Assembly: GCA_033239125.1 (NCBI GenBank) | Contig: BSWB01000006.1 | Coordinates: forward strand, 119,582,242-119,646,241 | Direction: 5' to 3' | From: Fagopyrum homotropicum | Lineage: Eukaryota; Streptophyta; Magnoliopsida; Caryophyllales; Polygonaceae | DNA length: 64,000 bases | Notes under the pieces: generated by a model | The model's database searches: none | Told to the model about the DNA's origin: nothing | Seen by the model: the letters and a program-made list of their open reading frames with translations, nothing else | Shown: positions 56,690 through 64,000 of the stretch, in pieces | How the letters are laid out: each line of letters starts with the position of its first letter | How positions within the stretch are numbered: the stretch's first letter is position 1 | Position numbers and translations under genes: made by a program

Positions 56690-57953
56690 AGCTATTTCAT
56701 CAATGGAATTTATCACTTGGGAGGTCTCAGACTCCCCTAGTTCCAATCCATACTACCTAGTAAGTCTCAAGATAATATGGATGAAAATTCAGCTTAACTG
56801 GTTTCTCCACCTAAGGATTAAGCCAACCTTTATTGGGTAAGTCTCAGGTTTGGCCTAGCTCAAGTAGTAAACCAACACATCTCATCCAATAGAAGATTTT
56901 TCACATCTATTACCTAGTGTTTATCATCATCAATTTCATAAGAAGAATACTACCGGGTAAGTCTCAATTCTAATTTGGCTTGCTAGTCTAGATAAACCCT
57001 AGCCTAGATTCAGTTCAATCAACACAAGGTTTTTCACAATCTATCAACCAATTCCAACATGCAAAGTTAATAAAGCATCACCCATGCCACAACCAAGTCT
57101 CTTTTTACCCAAGAATCATTAAAAATCTGGCCAACAATAAGCATAATGAAATTAGAAAGTGAAGGGGAATATTACTTATAACCCATAATATTAATATACA
57201 AGGGAAATCAAATTCCAAATTCAAATGGTTAGTCTTCAATCAACAAGAAGAACAAATTCTCCCGAAGTAGCCACAAAATCTTCAATTTTTAATTGAAAGA
57301 TGAAGAACAAATTGAAACTAAGGAAAGGTTTATAAGAGAAGCTAAGGGTCCTGTCAAATGGCTTGAAAGGTCTTATTTATACTAGGGGTCTAAAAAGCAA
57401 GGGTCGGGGTGCTGAAAAGGTGTTGGAGGTGCGATTTGGAAGAATCTTGGCCCTATTTGCTGTCAATCTCGAAGCAAGTTAGGTGCAATGTCGGGGTCGA
57501 GATTCAGGAGATGTTTGTGTTGATTTTTGGTTGATGTAATCTCGGTCTTCATGTCCAAAATCTCGGCTTGAGGTAGGTACTGAGATTACTCTCAACATGG
57601 GACATCTCGGCTGCAATTAACCTTGAATTCCTATCTCGGATGAGATAACCTTTTGCTCACCTGAGATTCCCAAGGAAGCCACCATTTGCTCCTTTGCTCG
57701 ATCTCTTGTCTTGCCTCCTCACTTGTGGGCTTTTCCTTGGCCTTCTTATGTGTCCCTCCTGAGCTCTCGTCATGCTCCACTCCGAGGTTTGATCCTCAAA
57801 TGATGTTGTTTAGGCCCAAATTTCACCGTTTCTTACCTAAAAAATCAACCAAAGTGTGTGTAGACATCTATACTTGCAAAGTAAACAATGTCAAGTGTAA
57901 AGGGAAAATCTACCTAAATGCATGCCTAAACTATGATATAAATCATGTTATCA
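56690..57953 (-). repeat. Truncated, diverged Athila-type LTR
   Basis: Ends on the plus strand in ATAAATCATGTTATCA, as in elements A and B (AAATCGTGTTATCA). It holds the same series of GGGTAAGTCTC words (about 56718, 56760, 56834, 56953) and GTGTAGACATCTAT near the end. The other LTR end (expected TGT..ACG, GTACGGGACG) is missing, so it is truncated near 56690. In place of AATCGGCCGATT it has repeated ATCTCGG and GAGATT words at 57460-57660. No internal element part is attached. Confidence 0.6.
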
Positions 57954-58540
57954 GTGCTATTTTTTATATATATGTATGGCATGTATACAATTCTCTCAAC
58001 AGAGTATCATAAAATCGCCGTGCCAAAAATCTGATTTTTCGACACTCTCCCCACACCACCTTCACCTTTCTCAAAACTTGGCCAAAGACTCATCAATATT
58101 TTCCATTGACAAGATACATTTTGAAATCTGAAACAATTCATAAGAGGCTATCTTTGAGTAGGGTTCAAAAAATGCGGGCGATTTAGAAAAACCTAACTTT
58201 GCAGTCCAATCCGAACCACAAACCGCACATTGTGGTCCAAGATATTTCAGTTTGCAATTTGCGGTTTCTTTTGCGGTTCAAACCAAAATAATAATTAAAA
58301 ACTGAGCTTTTTCTAACCGTAAGTATACATAGAAGGTGACGGAATAGAACAAGAAACAAGCAGCCCAAAATTTAAAAAAAAAAGTATTTTTCTTACATCA
58401 TAATTCATCCTCTTAATTATAAGAAAATTACAGATAATGTTTACATCGAGATAGAAGGTAGGCGGACAACAAGTTGTGCCGCCAACCCCTTCTAAACAGC
58501 AAATCCAATCCTCCTAAATATTGTAAACTTTATGATCCAT
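57954..58540. other. Spacer, nothing coding recognised
   Basis: Short stretch with repeated CGGTTC and GCAATTTGCGG words near 58200-58290. No gene, RNA or terminal repeat seen. Confidence 0.45.
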
Positions 58541-58895
58541 GTTTGTATAGGTTAGATTACGTGTGTGCACGCAATAATATTGACTCGTAATGTTCCTAGA
58601 ACTAGCTTAGTCAGGATAAGGGTATCGACGTGTGTTATAGCTGACACATGATGTACTCGTTGCCGGTTCATTGGACCTTGGCGGATTGTACATATTAGGA
58701 AGCTGAGACATGTGTTGTATACTTATCTTGTGCATGTTGTTGTGGCTTCGTGGCATGAAATGGTGTCTGATGGGCAACAGGTTGTGGTGTTTTATTGGAC
58801 CGGGTTCGCGGCGTGATGATATGTTCTGAGACGTGTATTTGGATCGGTTCAGAACAGCTTAAATGAAACGCTGCGTTTGAGCTATCATGTGGAGG

Positions 58896-58903
58896 TATAA
58901 AAG
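58896..58903 (+). promoter_or_regulatory. TATA box of the copia 5' LTR
   Basis: TATAAAAG in a GC-richer context, followed within 90 bp by GA-rich leader sequence; position fits the U3/R boundary of the LTR. Confidence 0.55.
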
Positions 58904-59395
58904 CAAAGCTTGGCCTCCTCTAAACCCTAAGCGAGTTGGAGCCCTTTGCCGCTGTGAGAGAAAGAGAGCTCCTTAGAGTGAAAGAGAGAGAGCGCTATCG
59001 GAGAAGAAGATTGGAGGTGGTTCTCTAGGGTTTGAGACGCTCATCCTCACCTGCTCCTCTCCTGAAGAAGATCTTTACATAGAAGATTGCAAAGCTTTGA
59101 CATAAAGCTTTGCGTAGCCACACAGGGGCTATTTCTGAACCTTGTTCTTCGTATCTCTTGGTTCTGACTTGTTTCTAGGTTTAGGGTTATTGCTTGTTGA
59201 TCTTGCGTGCACCTTTGTAATCAAACCTATATTGTAATCGATCTTGAATGCCTAGTGAAATACGGGATCGGACCTCCCCTCTTGAGGTTCCGCAGACGTA
59301 GGGTTTTAACACCCGAACTGCGTAATCATATCGTGTGTTGATCTTTCTTATTGGTATTAAAATCATATGAAAGCATAATAAGAAATTCTACAGAT

Positions 59396-59407
59396 TGGTA
59401 TCAAAGC
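59396..59407 (+). other. Copia primer-binding site, tRNA-iMet-like
   Basis: TGGTATCAAAGC differs at one base from TGGTATCAGAGC, the complement of the initiator tRNA-Met 3' end, and lies three bases after TTCTACA, the apparent LTR end. Confidence 0.75.
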
Positions 59408-59653
59408 ATCTGTTATATTCTTTTCTGTGAAAAATAGTTTCATACTTGATTGTTATGTGCATATGATCCTGTCTTCCGCTGTATTGTTTTTCTTGTGGTG
59501 AAAGATCTAATTCTACACGTTTTTGGTTTTTGTTTCCCCTTACTAGCATAATCTGTTATCCCCTTGTTTGTGTGAGATCTGTTTAGATTGTATTTTTCCC
59601 TTTTTCTGCATAAGCACTAACTTGTTTGTCTGTGGCTCTTGCAGGGGTAAAAC

Positions 59654-61888
59654 ATGACAGACTCCACAGTGAGGATGAAGCCATTCGATGGGAGTGGTGA
59701 CTTCACCATGTGGCAGGTGAAGATGAGGGCTATTCTCACCAAGGAGAAATGTCTCAAAGCCATCACTGGAGACTACCTGGCTATGACGTCCGACGAAAAG
59801 AAGAAGGAAATGAGTGAGCAGGCACATGCTGAGATCATGATTAGGTTAACTGACGACGTGGCTCGTCAGGTTGTAAGTTACACTTCTGCTAAGACCCTTT
59901 GGGATGCTTTAGAAAAGTTGTACTTAAATAAATCTTTACCTTCTAGAATCTCTTTACTGCATAGACTGTTTACCTTTAAAATGGACACTAACCTGACTCT
60001 TAATGATAACTTAGATAAGTTCTTAAGAATGAATCAGGATTTAGCTAGATGTGATGATGAAATAAAAGAAACTCACCTTGCTGTCTTGTTATTAGGGTCC
60101 TTGCCTTCTCAGTTTGATACCTTAAGAGATGTTATTCAGTATAGCTCTGACAATATCACTCAGGAAAAGATAATAGAGGCTATAACAGAAAAGAATGACA
60201 CCCTAAAAGTCTTTAAGAGTAAAACTGAAAAGAAATCAGATGTGAAACCTGAAGTCCTTATGGCTAAAGGAAACTCTAAAAACTTTAAGAACAAGAAGAA
60301 AGAAAAGTATGAAAAGGATAAATCTGGACCTTCTGACTTTGATAAAAATAACAAGAAATGTTATTATTGTGAGAAACCTGGACATTATGCAAATGAATGT
60401 AGGAAGAAAAAGAGAGATGATGTTAAGAATAGTAAAAATTCTGATGGAAAAGTGTCTCTATTTGAAAAAATTCAAATTGAATATCCTTGTGAACTGCTTA
60501 TGTGTTCTGAGCATGATTCTGTAAATTCTAATGTGTGGATCTTGGATTCTGGTTGTACTATGCATGCTTCATTTGATAAATCTCTGTTTAGCTCTCTGCA
60601 TGAATTTGATGGTGGAGAAGTTATGTTAGGAGATAACACTGCCCTGAGTATTAGAGGGGTAGGAAATGTACCTATATGCATGTTTGATGGTAAAATTAGA
60701 GTTTTACAGAATGTTAGATGGGTTCCACAACTTAGGAGAAATCTAATGAGTGAATCAGCTTTAGATGACTTAAACTGTCAGATTAATACAAGTAATGGGA
60801 TAAGGGAAGTAATAAGAAATGGGACAACTCTTATAAAAAGCATCAAAAAGGGTGGATTATACCATGTTATAACTTCACCTAATTTGATTCTTACCACTAC
60901 TAATACTAAAATGACCTTAAGTCATACTAAAATCTGGCACAATAGACTTGGACATATAGGTAATACTGGTCTTAAAAATCTGTACAAACAAGGCATGTTG
61001 GATAAAGAACTTGTAGATATTGTTCTTTGTGAAAATTGTATCTTAGGTAAGAAGAATAAACACAGCTATAATAATTCATCCTATAAAGCTCAAAAACCTT
61101 TAGAATATGTTCATTCTGACCTATGGGGACCTGCACAGGTTGACACCATAGGAGGAAAGAGATATTTTATCTCTTTCATAGACCATTATTCTAGGAAAGT
61201 TTGGACTTACCTCCTTAAAAACAAAAATGAAGCCTTTGAGTATTTTAAAGAATGGAAACAAGCTGTAGAAAATCAAACTGGACATACCTTAAAATGCCTT
61301 AGAACAGATAATGGACTAGAATTTTGCAATACTGAGTTTAATAACTGTTGTAAAGACAAAGGAATTAAAAGACACTTAACTGTACCTGGAACTCCACAAC
61401 AAAATGGGACAGCCGAAAGAATGAACATAACACTCCTTGAAAAAACTAGGTGTATGCTCATTAGTTCAGGGATGAAACATTCTATGTGGGGGGAAGCCAT
61501 AGTGACTGCTACCTACCTTATAAATAGATCCCCTTCCTCAGTAATAGACTTTAAAACCCCTCAAGAAATGTGGACTGGAAAGAAACCAAATCTAAGTCAC
61601 CTAAAGCCTTTTGGTTGTACTGCCTATTCCCAAATTTCCCAAGGAAAACTAAATCCTAGAGCCCTAAAAGTTGTAATGCTAGGATATCCAGAAGGTGTTA
61701 AGGGATATAAACTCCTAATAATTCAACCCCATGGTTATAAAGTCATCACTTCCAGAAGTGTAATTTTTAATGAAGAAGAATTTCATTTTAAAAATAAAAC
61801 TGAGAATGCTGTAACCCATAGTTCTGAGGAGAATGATGGTATAGAGATTGCTAGCTCATCCAGAACTTTCTATAATCATAATGAATAA
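59654..61888 (+). CDS. gag-pol: Copia gag-pol: gag, protease, integrase
   Basis: 744 residues from MTDSTVRMKPFDGSGDFTMW. Gag of the UBN2 type (LWDALEKLYLNKSLPSRISL), a CCHC knuckle CYYCEKPGHYANEC at about residue 230, and an aspartic protease with WILDSGCTMHAS near 295. Next comes the integrase zinc region (IWHNRLGHIGNTGLKNL, CENCILGKK) and the D,D,E core: VHSDLWGPAQ, LRTDNGLEFC and PQQNGTAERMN. The tail KLNPRALKVVMLGYPEGVKG is typical of copia. The TAA at 61886-61888 ends an acidic region, yet the same frame stays open for another 240 bp (INHNDEEEFDIGHYQT), so the stop is probably a recent mutation. Start chosen from the gag N-terminus that matches the family. Confidence 0.9.
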   Translation: MTDSTVRMKPFDGSGDFTMWQVKMRAILTKEKCLKAITGDYLAMTSDEKKKEMSEQAHAEIMIRLTDDVARQVVSYTSAKTLWDALEKLYLNKSLPSRISLLHRLFTFKMDTNLTLNDNLDKFLRMNQDLARCDDEIKETHLAVLLLGSLPSQFDTLRDVIQYSSDNITQEKIIEAITEKNDTLKVFKSKTEKKSDVKPEVLMAKGNSKNFKNKKKEKYEKDKSGPSDFDKNNKKCYYCEKPGHYANECRKKKRDDVKNSKNSDGKVSLFEKIQIEYPCELLMCSEHDSVNSNVWILDSGCTMHASFDKSLFSSLHEFDGGEVMLGDNTALSIRGVGNVPICMFDGKIRVLQNVRWVPQLRRNLMSESALDDLNCQINTSNGIREVIRNGTTLIKSIKKGGLYHVITSPNLILTTTNTKMTLSHTKIWHNRLGHIGNTGLKNLYKQGMLDKELVDIVLCENCILGKKNKHSYNNSSYKAQKPLEYVHSDLWGPAQVDTIGGKRYFISFIDHYSRKVWTYLLKNKNEAFEYFKEWKQAVENQTGHTLKCLRTDNGLEFCNTEFNNCCKDKGIKRHLTVPGTPQQNGTAERMNITLLEKTRCMLISSGMKHSMWGEAIVTATYLINRSPSSVIDFKTPQEMWTGKKPNLSHLKPFGCTAYSQISQGKLNPRALKVVMLGYPEGVKGYKLLIIQPHGYKVITSRSVIFNEEEFHFKNKTENAVTHSSEENDGIEIASSSRTFYNHNE

Positions 61889-62131
61889 CCTCACATAAAT
61901 CATAATGATGAAGAAGAATTTGATATAGGTCATTATCAAACTGAAAGCTCCAGCAACCCTAACACCCCTCAATTAGACATTAATGAGGATGAAAATAACA
62001 ATGATGATAATACTCAACAATTAGGGGGGGAAAATAATGAAAAAAGTGTTGAAAATCCCAATAAAAACCTCATAAATCCTGAATCTGATTATGGCTGTGA
62101 CCATGAGAATTCAGACGACGCAGGTAGCAAT
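61889..62131 (+). pseudogene. Copia pol continuation cut by the CACTA insertion
   Basis: In frame with the gag-pol ORF after its TAA; Asp/Asn/Glu-rich linker that normally precedes the copia RT. It ends at AAT (62129-62131), the likely 3-bp target of the CACTA element. Confidence 0.7.
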
Positions 62132-62154
62132 CACTACAAAAAATTATTCAATTA

Positions 62155-62395
62155 GCCACGCATGTTGGCGACGGCAACGCTTTGCCGTCGCCATTGGTGT
62201 TTATTTGGCGACGGCAACATCAACGTGGCAAAAATACCAATTATTGGCGTCGGTGGAATATAACCGTCGCTAATAGTCATGTAATTGGCATCGGCTAATC
62301 TTTACCGTGGCTAATAGAAAGGACCATTGGCGACCGCTTATGTTGCCGACGCCAATAAACAAATTATTTGGCGCCATATTAAAATATTGCGGTAA
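62155..62395. repeat. CACTA subterminal repeat cluster
   Basis: Variants of GGCGACGGCAA in both orientations, at least eight in 240 bp. One pair forms a 12-bp perfect stem: TGGCGACGGCAA (62166-62177), loop CGCT, TTGCCGTCGCCA (62182-62193). In CACTA elements such words bind transposase. Confidence 0.85.
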
Positions 62396-63103
62396 ATTTT
62401 TAAAAAAATAATATAAATAAAAAAATTCTTCAAAAAATTTAAAATTCAAAGTTCCCACTTGATAAAATATGATAAAACCGTTATAACTCTTTAAATATAA
62501 TTTGGTCCGGTCCGGTTTCATCCTACTAAAGTGTTCAAAACCGTTTTAAAATTAAAAAATTAAAAAGAAATAGGAGAGGTAAAGTGTAATAAATAAAAAT
62601 ATATGAGCTATAATTTTTTTTTTACCCTACAAAAAAATCAGATCTCTAGCGTAACTTGTAAACGCCACTCAGCCGTTCAGTTCCCATTCGCAGCCCTCAC
62701 AACCTCAAGTCTCAGCCCTCAGGTCTACTTCAAGTCTCCAGGACGCCATACCTCTTCTTCCGCCACTTCTCCGACTCCATCCGCCGGCGACAGGCTTCAA
62801 CTCGCAACCTCGCAGGTCTGCTTCAAGTCTGCTTCAATTTCCATTCGCAACCTCGGAGAGTTGTAGGTCTCTTCGTCTTCAGTTCCATCGTCTCAATCTT
62901 GAATTTCCATTAACAAGGGACCCTTGTCCCTTGTCCCGTCTCGCGTCTCCCTTCTCCCGTTCTCTCAACAGGCAAAGTAGCAGAAGAGACCTCACGACGA
63001 CAGACGACTCGGTACTCAGGCAACTTGGACTTGTTCTTCTTCTTCTTCTTCTTCCGAGTTGGGACTTAGTTTCTTCCATGGTAATTTTATTTATCTGTAA
63101 TGA

Positions 63104-63262
63104 TTGTAGGGTTTTGCTATAGGATCTGCTGCATTGGTGCCTTTGTGAGCCGTGCTAGTATTTTCACTTTTGACGTATTAACCTAACTTAGTTCTTTACT
63201 TTATGATTTCTTCTGTGTTGTACAAATTGATTGCAGGGTTTTGCTATAGGATCTGCTGCTTT
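63104..63262. repeat. Duplicated 25-nt segment with splice-acceptor look
   Basis: AGGGTTTTGCTATAGGATCT followed by GCTGC occurs at about 63107 (after TTGT) and 63236 (after TTGC), giving two AG-type acceptor-like contexts ~129 bp apart. GTACAAATTGATT also occurs twice (near 63219 and 63384). No open frame follows. Confidence 0.55.
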
Positions 63263-64000
63263 TGTTAGCTTTTAGTATGTCTTATAATGAGCAGAAATAA
63301 TGTTTGTGATTCTACATATGCACAAGAAGGAGATTAGTATTCATATAGGTCTCTACTAAGATCCTTCCAGCGTACGTTCAATGTTGTACAAATTGATTAA
63401 GTGAAAGTAGAGCCTTATTTAACTCACTTTTGTGCCTCATGTAACAACATGTCTGTACTCTGTTGATTTATGTAAAACTTAGCTACTCAGGAGAGAAAAG
63501 TATTGGAATTGAAATGGACATGGACATGGTCGACATTTTAGATTTTATGTTCAAAAATATGCTTTTCCAGTTGGGATGGAGTGATGAACATTCAGTAAAG
63601 GCTGGAGTTTTTTCTTTATAGATATCTTATTTTGTTTTATGGTTCTTAATTTCGTTGATTTTATACAGGTTACAATTGATCATCTCACGTCCAAGCTATT
63701 TTTCTTGTGATTTTCTTGAATGCTTCCAGATTGTAACTTGATCACTTTTAGGCGAAAAAACTCCCTCAGGTAACAAATATTGCTTAGGTGTATACAAGTA
63801 TCACCAGTGAGTGCTTTCAATTGGATATGTTAGGTTTATGTTTCTCTAAATTGGGGTTGTGCTCATAAAGCCATCGGTTGGTTCTTTCTTTTAAATATTA
63901 TGCTTCCATATGGAGGGACATATTTAACAAAAGAAAATAAAGGATAGGTCCAAATTGGGTTGAACTTAAAGGAAATGGTCAGTGTTATAATCTTTATGGA

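Larger units (their letters stand above)
58540..62131 (+). mobile_element. Ty1/copia retrotransposon, 5' part, interrupted by a CACTA element
   Basis: 5' LTR ending at 59392, primer site 59396-59407, then one gag-pol frame from 59654. The frame runs through integrase and is cut at 62131 by the CACTA end. The LTR start is uncertain: it lies upstream of the TATA box at 58896 and I place it near 58540 without a second LTR to compare. RT, RNase H and the 3' LTR should lie beyond the CACTA element, outside the window. Confidence 0.75.
62132..64000 (+). mobile_element. CACTA (En/Spm) transposon, one end, runs off the window
   Basis: Begins CACTACAAAAAATTATTCAA, a classic CACTA terminal repeat, inside the copia frame. 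The next ~250 bp holds many subterminal words of the type TTGGCGACGGCAA and their reverse complements. The interior to 64000 has no recognised transposase; a GC-richer block at 62640-63080 may be a 5' leader exon ending in a GTAATTTT donor-like site. The far end is outside the window. Confidence 0.8.

Noticed and set aside
1..64000. CRISPR arrays, bacterial promoters, riboswitches
   Set aside because: Sequence is plant repeat DNA. The tandem repeats seen have no constant-repeat/unique-spacer pattern.

Overview
The window is nuclear DNA of a flowering plant, probably a eudicot. The evidence is the transposon families present: Athila-type and chromovirus-type Ty3/gypsy elements, Ty1/copia elements, plant LINEs, hAT and CACTA DNA transposons, a TRIM and a MITE. 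I see no intact host gene, no bacterial-style operon, no rRNA or tRNA gene and no CRISPR array. Almost every coding stretch is a transposon protein or a captured fragment, and most carry stops or frameshifts.

Layout. 0.1-5.7 kb: a decayed, intron-bearing minus-strand DUF1985/Ulp1-peptidase gene of the kind carried by plant Mutator-like elements. 6.0-7.7 kb: a plus-strand remnant with an RPA70-like OB-fold exon. 8.67-20.13 kb: element A, a complete Athila-like retrotransposon on the minus strand with 1,862-bp LTRs, a tRNA-Asp primer site, gag-protease and pol ORFs in overlapping frames, and a 5-bp GTTTT target duplication. 20.78-28.10 kb: element B, a close relative missing about 4.06 kb from gag to RNase H, with nearly identical 1,817-bp LTRs and an AAACT target duplication. 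28.44-33.84 kb: a full-length but mutated LINE (LINE-1). 33.87-36.66 kb: a broken hAT transposase gene ending in a terminal inverted repeat. 37.26-43.38 kb: a chromovirus with ~398-bp LTRs, a tRNA-iMet primer site and GTTTG target duplications. It contains a 969-bp second copy of the hAT 3' end. 43.7-43.95 kb: one exon of a DEAD-box helicase resembling plant RH35. 45.14-46.13 kb: a tandem TRIM array. 46.40-49.08 kb: a 5'-truncated LINE with an RNase H domain (LINE-2). 49.5-52.26 kb: the 3' half of a copia element with its LTR. 52.85-53.58 kb: a MITE with long palindromic terminal repeats. 53.73-54.08 kb: a trinucleotide array. 54.2-56.5 kb: degenerate repeats and a LINE remnant. 56.7-57.95 kb: a truncated, diverged Athila-type LTR. 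58.5-62.13 kb: the 5' part of a copia element, interrupted at 62,132 by a CACTA transposon that runs off the window.

The genes do not form one pathway. The window is a nested repeat archive in which insertion order can be read from target duplications. The most notable non-standard signals are: (1) a recurring palindromic word, AAATCGGCCGATTT, in the LTRs, 3' region and gag-pol junction of elements A and B, with a different repeated word at a comparable place in the diverged LTR; (2) a second recurring LTR word, TTACCGGGTAAGTCTC; (3) a gag-pol -1 frame overlap with a seven-C run; (4) an LTR end that appears to have absorbed part of the primer-site junction; (5) the chimeric hAT copy inside the chromovirus, whose flanks hold shuffled duplicate fragments; and (6) a MITE whose inverted repeats each contain a 26-bp palindrome next to a CACGTG core.
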